Of a DNA stretch of 45,900 nt, positions 35,065-45,754 are shown piece by piece (within the stretch, counting starts at the first letter, position 1; each line of letters starts with the position of its first letter). Below the pieces are notes generated by a model. The model saw only the letters and a program-made list of their open reading frames with translations, searched no databases and was not told where the DNA came from. The position numbers were made by a program, and so were the translations under genes. This DNA is from Tubiluchus corallicola (lineage: Eukaryota > Priapulida > Priapulimorpha > Priapulimorphida > Tubiluchidae). The DNA lies in assembly GCA_030141605.1 (NCBI GenBank), contig JAQGDQ010001065.1, positions 20,001 through 65,900 of the forward strand, given 5' to 3'.

Positions 35065-36741
35065 GATAAAGAGTTAAAGCAAGAAAGAGAATGAAGGTAC
35101 TAAAGCAAGAAAGAGAATGAAGGTACTAAAGCAAGAAAGAGACTGAAGGTACTAAAGCAAGAAAGAGACTGAAGGTACTAAAGCAAGAAAGAGACTGAAG
35201 GTACTAAAGCAAGAAAGAGACTGAAGGTACTAAAGCAAGAAAGAGAATGAAGGTACTAAAGCAAGAAAGAGAATGATGGTACTAAAGCAAGAAAGAGACT
35301 GAAGGTACTAAAGCAAGAAAGAGAATGAAGGTACTAAAGCAAGAAAGAGAATGAAGGTACTAAAGCAAGAAAGAGAATGAAGGTACTAAAGCAAGAAAGA
35401 GACTGAAGGTACTAAAGCAAGAAAGAGAATGAAGGTACTAAAACAAGAAAGAGAATGAAGGTACTAAAGCAAGAAAGAGAATGAAGGTACTAAAGAAAGA
35501 AAGAGAATGAAGGTAATAAAGCAAGAAAGAGACTGAAGGTACTAAAGCAAGAAAGAGAATGAAGGTACTAAAGCAAGAAAGAGAATGAAGGTACTAAAGC
35601 AAGAAAGAGAATGAAGGTACTAAAGCAAGAAAGAGACTGAAGGTACTAAGGCAAGAAAGAGACTGAAGGTACTAAAGCAAGAAAGAGACTGAAGGTACTA
35701 AAGCAGGAAAGAGACTGAAGGTCCTAAAGCAAGAAAGAGACTGAAGGTTCTAAAGCAAGAAAGAGAATGAAGGTACTAAAGTAAGAAAGAGAATGAAGGT
35801 ACTAAAGCAAGAAAGAGACTGAAGGTACTAAAGCAAGAAAGAGAATGAAGGTACTAAAGCAAGAGAAGAGAATGAAGGTACTAAAGCAAGAAAGAGACTG
35901 AAGGTACTAAAGCAAGAAAAAGAATGAAGGTACTAAAGCAAGAAAGAGAATGATGGTACTAAAGCAAGAAAGAGAATGAAGGTACTAAAGAAAGAAAGAG
36001 AATGAAGGTACTGAAGCAAGAAAGAGAATGAAGGTACTAAAACAAGAAAGAGAATGAAGGTGCTAAAACAAGAAAGAGAATGAAGGTACTAAAGCAAGAA
36101 AGAGAACGAAGGTACTAAAGCAAGAAAGAGAATGAAGGTACTAAAGCAAGAAAGAGAATGAAGGTACTAAAACAAGAAAGAGAATGAAGGTACTAAAGCA
36201 AGAAAGAGAATGAAGGTACTAAAGCAAGAAAGAGAATGAAAGTACTAAAGCAAGAAAGAGACTGAAGGTACTAAAGCAAGAAAGAGAATGAAGGTACTAA
36301 AGCAAGAAAGAGAATGAAGGTACTAAAACAAGAAAGAGAATGAAGGTACTAAAACAAGAAAGAGAATGAAGGTACTAAAACAAGAAAGAGAATGAAGGTG
36401 CTAAAACAAGAAAGAGAATGAAGGTACTAAAGCAAGAAAGAGAATGAAGGTACTAAAGCAAGAAAGAGAATGAAAGTACTAAAGCAAGAAAGAGACTGAA
36501 GGTACTAAAGCAAGAAAGAGAATGAAGGTACTAAAGCAAGAAAGAGAATGAAGGTACTAAAACAAGAAAGAGAATGAAGGTACTAAAACAAGAAAGAGAA
36601 TGAAGGTAATAAAGCAAGAAAGAGACTGAAGGTACTAAAGCAAGAAAGAGAATGAAGGTACTAAAGCAAGAAAGAGAATGAAGGTACTAAAGCAAGAAAG
36701 AGAATGAAGGTACTAAAGCAAGAAAGAGAATGAAGGTACTT
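35065..36741. repeat. 26-bp minisatellite (AAAGCAAGAAAGAGA + ATGAAGGTACT), about 64 units
   Basis: Regular purine-rich units with variants GAATGAAGG/GACTGAAGG and AAAGC/AAAAC in blocks. The inverted counterpart starts at 45755 on the right arm and runs off the window. Confidence 0.96.
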
Positions 36742-36793
36742 GCATTTAAAAATGTGCAACCAATCTGTTTTATTCACATATCAAGGTTTCTTA

Positions 36794-38328
36794 TAGGTTT
36801 TACATGTCAAATGTAGACCTGCGTTAACTCAAATGTAGATTTATGTAATTCAAATGTGTCTTGGTAACTCAAATGTAGAATTAGGTAGTTCAAATGTGTT
36901 AACAATGGTCAATGGTTTTCAAGAAATCTTAAGCGTTTTTTGGTAAGTCAAATGTGACATTGGTATCTCAAATGTGGATAGGTGGTAAAGTTTAAGCACG
37001 TTAAATTTAATCTTCTTTAATTTCAATTTAATAATTGCTCCTAAGTTAAAATAACAACGTTATAGGTCTACTAATAGATGCACTATCTTTGGTTTATCTT
37101 TTTCTAATTTGCATTTAAATAACTTAGTTACCCATTTATTCAAAGTAATGCATCTACATTTGACTTACCTAAGTCACATTTGAGTTACCAAAACACATTC
37201 GAAATTCCTATGTCTACATTTGACTTTCCTAAGTCACATTTGAACTTTCCTGTGTCTACATTTGACTTACCTGAGTCACATTTGAACTTTCCTGTGTCTA
37301 CATTTGACTTACCTAAGTCACATTTGAACTTTCCTGTGTCTACACTTGACTTACCTAAGTCACATATGAACTTTCCTATGTCTACATTTGACTTACCTGA
37401 GTCACATTTGAACTTTCCTGTGTCTACATTTGACTTACCTAAGTCACATTTGAACTTTCCTGTGTCTACACTTGACTTACCTAAGTCACATATGAACTTT
37501 CCTATGTCTACATTTGACTTACCTAAGTCACATTTGAACTTTCCTGTGTCTACATTTGACTTACCTAAGTCACATTTGAACTTTCCTGTGTCTACATTTG
37601 ACTTACCTAAGTCACATTTGAACTTTCCTGTGTCTACACTTGACTTACCTAAGTCACATATGAACTTTCCTATGTCTACATTTGACTTACCTAAGTCACA
37701 TTTGAACTTTCCTGTGTCTACATTTGACTTACCTAAGTCACATTTGAACTTTCCTGTGTCTACATTTGACTTACCTGAGTCACATTTGAACTTTCCTGTG
37801 TCTACATTTGACTTACCTAAGTCACATTTGAACTTTCCTATGTCTACATTTGACTTACCTAAGTCACATATGAACTTTCCTATGTCTACATTTGACCTAC
37901 CTAAGTCACATTTGAACTTTCCCGTGTCTACATTTGACTTACCTAAGTCACATTTGAACTTTCCTATGTCTACATTTGACTTACCTAAGTCACATTTGAA
38001 CTTTCCCGTATCTACATTTGACTTACCTAAGTCACATTTGAACTTTCCTATGTCTACATTTGACTTACGTAAGTCACATTTGAACTTTCCCGTGTCTACA
38101 TTTGACTTACCTAAGTCACATTTGAACTTTCCTGTGTCTACATTTGACTTACCTAAGTCACATTTGAACTTTCCTGTGTCTACATTTGACTTACCTAAGT
38201 CACATTTGAACTTTCCTGTGTCTACATTTGACTTACCTAAGACACATTTGAACTTTCCCGTGTCTACATTTGACTTACCTAAGTCACATTTGAACTTTCC
38301 TGTGTCTACATTTGACGTGTAAAACCTA
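36794..38328 (+). mobile_element. TA-flanked inverted-repeat element, copy E2 (1535 bp, 27 array units)
   Basis: The ends are TAGGTTTTACATGTC + AAATGTAGAC and GTCTACATTTGACGTG + TAAAACCTA, with TA on both outer sides (36792-36793 and 38329-38330). After an AT-rich middle and one 60-bp module come about 27 units of 42 bp. Both strands are open across the array: plus 380 residues (repeat LPKSHLNFPVSTFD), minus 408 residues (repeat SNVDTGKFKCDLGK). Openness on both strands with exact unit periodicity points to repeat structure and not to a gene. No transposase is present. Confidence 0.82.
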
Positions 38329-38680
38329 TATTTGGCACATTTGTTGAAGCAAATTTTTAAAAGACAAACTACGTCATTACAGCTCTCACACACAGTTGCT
38401 GTCGATAACACGTCTTAAAACAGCAAATCAATTGCGCCTCTGTTTAATAAACACTAAAATCTGCCTGCCTACTTAGCAGCTAATTGTATATTTTACTTAC
38501 TAGTCTTTCGAATCTTAATTCATCCCAAACGGCCGTAATTGAAAAGCAGAGCCACAGATAAAATATACGCACGACGAAGCTTAAACATCTGCGTACAGGG
38601 TGGCACCAAAAAAGCGACACGCAAAAATGAAAAACAAAAATGCGTGTTGGAAAGGAGATAATAATCATACTTCTTGAATG

Positions 38681-39056
38681 CATCGAAAGTTGATGAATTT
38701 TAAACGAAATTTTTTTTAATTATCCGGGATGGGGGTGTGGCGTGAACACCTAACATGTACCTGGCGACGCCCCCAATGTGAAAAAGAAAAAGAAGATGCT
38801 AAATAATCATACTTCTTGAATGCATCGAAAGTTGATGAATTTTAAACGAAATTTTTTTAATTATCCGGGATGGGGGTGTGGCGTGAACACCTAACATGTA
38901 CCTGGCGACGCCCCCCAATGTGAAAAAGAAAAAGAAGATGCTAAATAATCAACCTCTTGAATGCATCGAAAGTTGATGAATTTTAAACGAAATTTTTTTA
39001 ATTATCTGGGATGGGGGTGTGGCGTGAACACCCAACATGAACCTGGCGACGCCCCA
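38681..39056. repeat. 142-bp tandem repeat, left arm (three starts)
   Basis: CATCGAAAGTTGATG at 38681, 38823 and 38964. The unit contains GGGATGGGGGTGTGGCGTG and CCTGGCGACGCC, GC-rich blocks in AT-rich DNA. Confidence 0.92.
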
Positions 39057-39504
39057 CACTCCACGGGCAGTTAAAGCGAGGAGGAAAACACTTCAACACA
39101 GAAGCTGGTTTTTAGTTAGCCAATTAGGGATCATTTACAGGCGGTCGTGCAAAACGGGAAGCTTGAAGGGATAAAGCATCTCGTATGTGAGAGATTACCA
39201 TGGCAATATTTGTAACGGTTAGCACAAAGTGGCTGCAGAATGACTAGCAGTTAAGACAACACTTACGAACTTATGACATGTTTTCAATGCATTGGTTGCT
39301 CAAGCGGGCTGAGTTAGGAGTGGAACGATGTAATCACCTGTTTGTTCAAAATAAACATTTTTGCCTAGTTACTTATATTTTCCAGAACTATATTGACTAA
39401 TTGTAATCACCTATTTGTTCAAAATCAACATTTTTGCCTAGTTACTTACCTTTTCTACATTACCTGTTTGTGGTGTAACGTCACAGCATATAAGTTTATG
39501 CAAA

Positions 39505-39785
39505 ACAAATAAAGTTACTCAACAGACGCGGCAGACGGCTTTGTTTTACATACTTGTCACGTGACGGTTGTACTTAAGATGCGTAACAGTTTTAACAGCT
39601 AGCTAGAACGTTACCCAGTTCATTTTTTCTTGTTCCCAAACTAGAATCTGCTAGTAAGTCACTCTACGCAAAGACTAATGCATAATTAAGTAAAGTCCGC
39701 GTAAGACAAATAAAGTTACTCAACAGACGCTGCAGACGGCTTTGTTTTACATACTTGTCACGTGACGGTTGTACTTAAGACGCGT
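39505..39785. repeat. Two direct copies of about 79 bp, 201 bp apart
   Basis: ACAAATAAAGTTACTCAACA and CTTGTCACGTGACGGTTG occur at 39505 and 39706. Each copy carries a CACGTG E-box. Confidence 0.9.
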
Positions 39786-39975
39786 TGTTGTGGTACACCT
39801 AACCTATGACTTGCAAGAACTGCGCGTGCGCACAACGAAACCGTAAAAAGGCTTATTGTTAAAGATGACAAAATGAAAAACGTGTCTTACCAAAAGGTCC
39901 TAGGTTCAAATCCAAGTTTCAGTGCACATTTTTCAATATTTTAAAGGCCAGTGAGCATGATTTCTGTACCCTTAA

Positions 39976-40241
39976 GTTTTATTGATTTTTTGTTAACTAA
40001 AAATAAGGTCTAGACTAATGTAGTCACCGAGAAAATGTGATACAGGTTCATCTCACTCTATTTAACTTTAGATTTGAACACAAGATGGCTCTAGGTGTCG
40101 ACTAAAGTGTTATTGACTTCTTGTTAACTAAAAATACAGGCCTAGACTAATGTAGTCACATAGAAAATGTGATACAGGTTCATCTCACGCTATTTAACTT
40201 TGGATTTGAACACAAGATGGCACTAGATGTCGACAAAAGTG
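39976..40241. repeat. 133-bp tandem duplication next to the homeodomain exon donor
   Basis: TGTTAACTAAAAATA, CTAGACTAATGTAGTCAC and GATACAGGTTCATCTCAC occur twice, 133 bp apart. The second copy ends about 15 bp from the splice donor. Confidence 0.9.
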
Positions 40242-40255
40242 AGAAAAGAGCTTAC

Positions 40256-40448
40256 CTTCGGTTTTGAAACCACGTCATCACCTGAGTTTCCTTGAGTCCA
40301 ATCTCTTCAGCAATGGCTATCCTCTCATCAACGGTAATGTACTTTTTCTCCTTGAATCTCTTTTCCATGGCCTGAATTTGTCGCTCGGTAAAACCGGATT
40401 TAGAGCGGGAAGTGCGCCGTTTCACAACTTCCGGTGGCGTACTACTTT
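40256..40448 (-). CDS. Homeodomain exon of a divergent homeobox gene
   Basis: The exon has an acceptor TTTGTTGACAG| and a donor AG|GTAAGC. It encodes SSTPPEVVKRR and homeodomain positions 1 to 53: TSRSKSGFTERQIQAMEKRF, KEKKYITVDERIAIAEEIG, LKETQVMTWFQNRR. Key residues are present: F8, F20, Y25, L40, V45, W48, F49, Q50, N51, R53. Q50 and ETQVxxWFQNRR place it nearest the ANTP/NK-like group, where T47 as in Lbx or Tlx types is seen. SKF at 54-56 recalls Dlx, but helices 1-2 fit none of the families I know. The intron splits codon 53 (phase 2). The matching downstream exon is at 34146/33823. 5' exons should lie above 40.45 kb and were not found. It is a nuclear DNA-binding regulator by family knowledge. 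Confidence 0.85.
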
Positions 40449-42190
40449 CTGTCAACAAACCAAAAAAATTAGTTAATGGGGCAAAAGTGAATGCGGCATT
40501 AGCAGTTTCATTTCCCGTGTGTCAATTTTAGAAGTGGGTATAAATTGAAAGATGAACGAACAGACTTGGATTTGAAAAAACAAAGGTAGAAGTGCCAAGT
40601 TCAACGATTTGAGTTCGAATCCAGTTGCTGACACAAACTTTTCAAATTTCTTTTTTTATTCGTTTAACTTCTCAAGCACATTGTGTGCTCAGTTCAACTC
40701 TTTACTGTACAATGTTGAGTAACAGAACATAAAAAACAAAAAAAAATAAACAGAACAGAACAAAAAACGAACAAAAAATCTCTGCTAGCAAACTTGTAGG
40801 AGACAGCAAACTCTCTGGCAGCAAACTCGCAGGTGTGAATTGGTTTACGAGTTACTGTCGGCAAGTTATTGCAAAATTCTCTGACAGTTAAAGCACAAGA
40901 AAACCCTTCATAAACATAAAGCTTAAAAATATCGTTTTGAAATTTTATATCGCTTACATACAGCCTTTTTGCATGCGGGACTTCAATCGGCAGTAACGCT
41001 GTATAAAACTTGTAAATTTAAACTCCCGCGATGACCGTTAGACGCAGCCATTTTCACGACAGGTCATTTGAAACAAGTTTAGATAACATTTTGTAAAGTT
41101 TGAAAAAATAATCAGAGCATTGGTAGCGCACCAGTCACTAACTTTAAAATTACAGTATCTTGTAAATAAAATCAAAAATATGTTTTTGGTTAGTGACTGG
41201 TGCACCCTGGAGGGAGAGTCAGCGACATTTTACCAATTGGTGAAAACATTTTAAATAATTAATAATTTTCTTTTCTAGTTACATAAGTCTCTCTAACAGG
41301 TAAGCGAAAATCCAGGTAATTTGAATAAACTAAAATTCCTTTCTGTGCGAGTGCGATATACGCGTAAAATTGCTGTAAAGTAATATAATTTTTAAGGCGA
41401 TTTTCCCGAAACCTACTTCAGGTACCCCTTTTCTTGTCCTTTAAGTCGATCGTACGATCTACTGTCTAGTGTGAACGCCTCGGAGAGTTACTCTCGACAC
41501 TTCTCGCTTACGGTCGGAGAGTAACTCGCAAGTGTGAACCGCTTTACGAGTTACTGCCTAGTGTGAACGCCTCGGAGAGTTACTCTCGACACTTCTCGCT
41601 TACGGTCGGAAAGTTACTCGCAACAAATTCCGCTGTCTAGTCTGAACAAGATTGCGAATTACTGTGCGAGAAAACTCGTTAGTTTGAACGCGCCGTTAAC
41701 TTTTCATCTTCAACTCCATTAACTGAAAAGTTATGCGAATTACTTTGCGAACAAACTCGTTAGTTTGAACCGTTAGTTGCGCCGTTAACTTTTCATCTTC
41801 AATTCCGTTAACTGAAAAGTTACGAAACTACATCACGTGACAAGCCCAGCGCAAACACAGGCCCTTAGTCAGCTGGCGTTGGACCTCTTTGTACAATTAG
41901 ACAGATGCGTACCAAGCCAGGAGATTATCCAGGGGATTAAAGTATTATCACACGTAATTGCCATGTTAATGATAGGCCTAGGTGTTTTTCGTTAATGCTC
42001 ATTTGCAGTTTGCAAATTAATTAACGGATAATTGGGGGTTTAACTGAATTATGAGCAAAGATGAAAGCATGACGTCACACAAAAATGAGCATGATGTCAT
42101 ATTATCAACACAACGTGATACGAATATAAAGCTAAAATTAAACTTCAATGCTACAGGCTTTGCGTTAGATAAACAGACAAACAGTAGGCA
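40449..42190. other. Loop of the palindrome, right of the homeodomain exon; short duplications only
   Basis: Upstream intron or flank of the homeobox gene. 41021-41110 reappears diverged at 42914-43000 (AAACTCCCGCGATGACCGTT, GAAACAAGTTTAGATAACAT). A second B-box-like GTTCGAATCC is at 40612-40621. No further exon was supported. Confidence 0.45.
41466..41830. repeat. Two short tandem duplications (92 and 89 bp)
   Basis: CTAGTGTGAACGCCTCGGAG at 41466 and 41558, and GCCGTTAACTTTTCATCTTC at 41692 and 41781. The motif (A/G)AGTTACTCGC...GTGTGAAC threads through both. Confidence 0.85.
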
Positions 42191-42321
42191 GGATGTTACG
42201 GGCTTTGTGTTATAAACGAGGACTAGGTAGGATGTTCGCGTATTATTGATTATACGTGTGTTTAAACGCAAAATTTTTTGCGGGGCCTTTGCTAGTCTCT
42301 TATATTAATATTCTTGGTATG

Positions 42322-42359
<38 letters not shown>

Positions 42360-42533
42360 ATTCGAGGCTACAGCTTCGACGACGGCACCATTTGCGGCGA
42401 TCTATACATCAAACGAAAGGTCTCGATCTAGTGTCGTGCCATTGGGGGTTTATTTTTCGAATCGGGCCACTTTATCAATAATACGCGAACATCCTACCTA
42501 GTCCTCATTTATAACACAAAGCCCGTAACATCC
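42191..42533. mobile_element. Foldback element with 60-bp inverted ends
   Basis: Arms 42191-42250 and 42474-42533 pair with one mismatch (GGATGTTACGGGCTTTGTG...). The 223-bp middle holds a (TA)n run and CG-containing sequence. No clear target duplication. Confidence 0.75.
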
Positions 42534-43079
42534 TTTTAATATACTTTTAATTTACGTAGTTGAAAATCATGACAACCAATCATCAAAATTAAACTTTAAT
42601 TTAAATTTCAATATAAATAAAGATATATGTTGTAAAATAGATGTAATTTGGTAATAATATTACGAAAGGTAACCTCATCAGTAGATAAAACACCTCAAGT
42701 GCATTAATACTTTTTATTTACGTAGTTAAAAATCATGACAAACGTCTCGACGGAGTTACTGCGGTCATCACCAGTGGTAAATTTTTACAAACATACGAGT
42801 TTATATAGGCAGAGCCTACAGTAAGGAATGTTATGTATTAATTATGTATTAAACCAGAAGCCAAATAGGTAATGAACAAGCAAACTATATAAATTTCTTT
42901 TCTACTAGTTCATTAAACTCCCGCAATGACCGTTGGGCGCAGCCTACTTGATGGTTGGTTTGAAACAAGTTTAGATAACATTGCGTGAAGTTTGAAAACA
43001 TAATATTCATAGCATGCATTTTGCTAACTTAGCAACATTTTAAATTACTATATCTTGTCAATAAGATTAAAAAAATTCG
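42534..43079. other. No gene seen
   Basis: AT-rich. TTTACGTAGTT(G/A)AAAATCATGACAA occurs twice (about 42551 and 42717). Confidence 0.45.
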
Positions 43080-43812
43080 TTTAAAATTCATCAACTTTCG
43101 ATGCATTCAAGAGGTTGATTATTTAGCATCTTCTTTTTCTTTTTCACATTGGGGGGCGTCGCCAGGTACATGTTAGGTGTTCACGCCACACCTCCATCCC
43201 GGATAATTAAAAAAATTTCGTTTAAAATTCATCAACTTTCGATGCATTCAAGAGGTTGATTATTTAGCATCTTCTTTTTCTTTTTCACATTGGGGGGGCG
43301 TCGCCAGGTACATGTTAGGTGTTCACGTCACACCCCCATCCCGGATAATTAAAAAAAAATCGTTTAAAATTCATCAACTTTCGATGCATTCAAGAGGTTG
43401 ATTATTTAGCATCTTCTTTTTCTTTTTCACGTTGGGGGGCGTCGCCAGGTACATGTTAGGTGTTCACGCCACACCCCCATCCCGGATAATTAAAAAAATT
43501 TCGTTTAAAATTCATCAACTTTCGATGCATTCAAGAAGTATGATTATTTAGCATCTTCTTTTTCTTTTTCACATTGGGGGGCGTCGCCAGGTACATGTTA
43601 GGTGTTCACGTCACACCCCCATCCCGGATAATAAAAAAAATTTCGTTTAAAATTCATCAACTTTCGATGCATTCAAGAAGTATGATTATTTAGCATCTTC
43701 TTTCTCTTTTTCACATTGGGGGCGTCGCCAGGTACATGTTAGGTGTTCACGCCACACCCCCATCCCGGATAATTAAAAAAAATTTCGTTTAAAATTCATC
43801 AACTTTCGATGC
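43080..43812. repeat. 142-bp tandem repeat, right arm (six starts)
   Basis: CTTTCGATGCATTCAAG at 43095, 43236, 43378, 43519, 43661 and 43803. It is the inverse of the left-arm array, with about three more units. Confidence 0.93.
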
Positions 43813-44163
43813 ATTCAAGAAGTATGATTATTATCTCCTTTCCAACACGCATTTTTGTTTTTCATTTTTGCGTGTCGCTTTTTTGGTGCCACCCTGTACG
43901 CAGATGTTTAAGCTTCGTCGTGCGTATATTTTATCTGTGGCTCTGCTTTTCAATTACGGCCGTTTGGGATGAATTAAGATTCGAAAGACTAGTAAGTAAA
44001 ATATACAATTAGCTGCTAAGTAGGCAGGCAGATTTTAGTGTTTATTAAACAGAGGCGCAATTGATTTGCTGTTTTAAGACGTGTTATCGACAGCAACTGT
44101 GTGTGAGAGCTGTAATGACGTAGTTTGTCTTTTAAAAATTTGCTTCAACAAATGTGCCAAATA

Positions 44164-45698
44164 TAGGTTTTACACGTCAAATGTAGACACAGGAAAGTTC
44201 AAATGTGACTTAGGTAAGTCAAATGTAGACACGGGAAAGTTCAAATGTGTCTTAGGTAAGTCAAATGTAGACACAGGAAAGTTCAAATGTGACTTAGGTA
44301 AGTCAAATGTAGACACAGGAAAGTTCAAATGTGACTTAGGTAAGTCAAATGTAGACACAGGAAAGTTCAAATGTGACTTAGGTAAGTCAAATGTAGACAC
44401 GGGAAAGTTCAAATGTGACTTACGTAAGTCAAATGTAGACATAGGAAAGTTCAAATGTGACTTAGGTAAGTCAAATGTAGATACGGGAAAGTTCAAATGT
44501 GACTTAGGTAAGTCAAATGTAGACATAGGAAAGTTCAAATGTGACTTAGGTAAGTCAAATGTAGACACGGGAAAGTTCAAATGTGACTTAGGTAGGTCAA
44601 ATGTAGACATAGGAAAGTTCATATGTGACTTAGGTAAGTCAAATGTAGACATAGGAAAGTTCAAATGTGACTTAGGTAAGTCAAATGTAGACACAGGAAA
44701 GTTCAAATGTGACTCAGGTAAGTCAAATGTAGACACAGGAAAGTTCAAATGTGACTTAGGTAAGTCAAATGTAGACACAGGAAAGTTCAAATGTGACTTA
44801 GGTAAGTCAAATGTAGACATAGGAAAGTTCATATGTGACTTAGGTAAGTCAAGTGTAGACACAGGAAAGTTCAAATGTGACTTAGGTAAGTCAAATGTAG
44901 ACACAGGAAAGTTCAAATGTGACTTGGGTAAGTCAAATGTAGACACAGGAAAGTTCAAATGTGACTTAGGTAAGTCAAATGTAGACATAGGAAAGTTCAA
45001 ATGTGACTTAGGTAAGTCAAGTGTAGACACAGGAAAGTTCAAATGTGACTTAGGTAAGTCAAATGTAGACACAGGAAAGTTCAAATGTGACTTAGGTAAG
45101 TCAAATGTAGACATAGGAAAGTTCATATGTGACTTAGGTAAGTCAAATGTAGACACAGGAAAGTTCAAATGTGACTTAGGTAAGTCAAATGTAGACATAG
45201 GAAAGTTCAAATGTGACTTAGGTAAGTCAAATGTAGACACAGGAAAGTTCAAATGTGACTTAGGTAAGTCAAATGTAGACATAGGAATTTCGAATGTGTT
45301 TTGGTAACTCAAATGTGACTTAGGTAAGTCAAATGTAGATGCATTACTTTGAATAAATCGGTAATTAAGTTATTTAACTGCAAATTAGAAAAAGATAAAC
45401 CAAAGATAGTGCATCTATTAGTAGACCTATAACGTTGTTATTTTAACTTAGGAGCAATTATTAAATTGAAATTAAAGAAGATTAAATTTAACATCCTTAA
45501 ACTTTACCACCTATCCACATTTGAGATACCAATGTCACATTTGACTTACCAAAAAACGCTTAAGATTTCTTGAAAACCATTGACCATTGTTAACACATTT
45601 GAACTACCTAAGTCTACATTTGAGTTACCAAGACACATTTGAATTACCTAAATCTACATTTGAGTTAACGTAGGTCTACATTTGACATGTAAAACCTA
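44164..45698 (-). mobile_element. TA-flanked inverted-repeat element, copy E3 (1535 bp, inverted)
   Basis: Same length and ends as E2. TA flanks at 44162-44163 and 45699-45700. Both strands are open as in E2. Unit differences from E2 lie in the outer third of the array (for example a V/M pattern change and loss of the LPESH variants near the 45.3-kb end). Confidence 0.82.
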
Positions 45699-45754
45699 TA
45701 AGAAACCTTGATATGTGAATAAAACAGATTGGTTGCACATTTTTAAATGCAAGT

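Larger units (their letters stand above)
36592..39056 (+). repeat. Left arm of a large inverted repeat
   Basis: Position x pairs with 82492 minus x: both ends of element E2 match E3 exactly (36794 with 45698, 38328 with 44164), as does the region 38480-38683 with 43809-44012. The arm holds the end of the 26-bp array, E2, 350 bp of single-copy DNA and 142-bp repeats. The outer limit is set by the window end. Confidence 0.93.
39057..40255. other. Loop of the palindrome, left of the homeodomain exon; intron of the homeobox gene
   Basis: Holds two direct duplications (39505-39785 and 39976-40241) and a B-box-like GGTTCAAATCC at 39902-39912. No exon was seen. Confidence 0.5.

Noticed and set aside
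39890-39915. tRNA gene (GGTTCAAATCC)
   Set aside because: B-box-like only; no acceptor, D or anticodon stems could be folded around it. The same holds for 40612-40621 and, on the minus strand, 20883-20903.
44081-45307. 408-residue cysteine-repeat protein as a gene
   Set aside because: The opposite strand is equally open, the frame is the array of a transposable element, and no splice or start context supports it.
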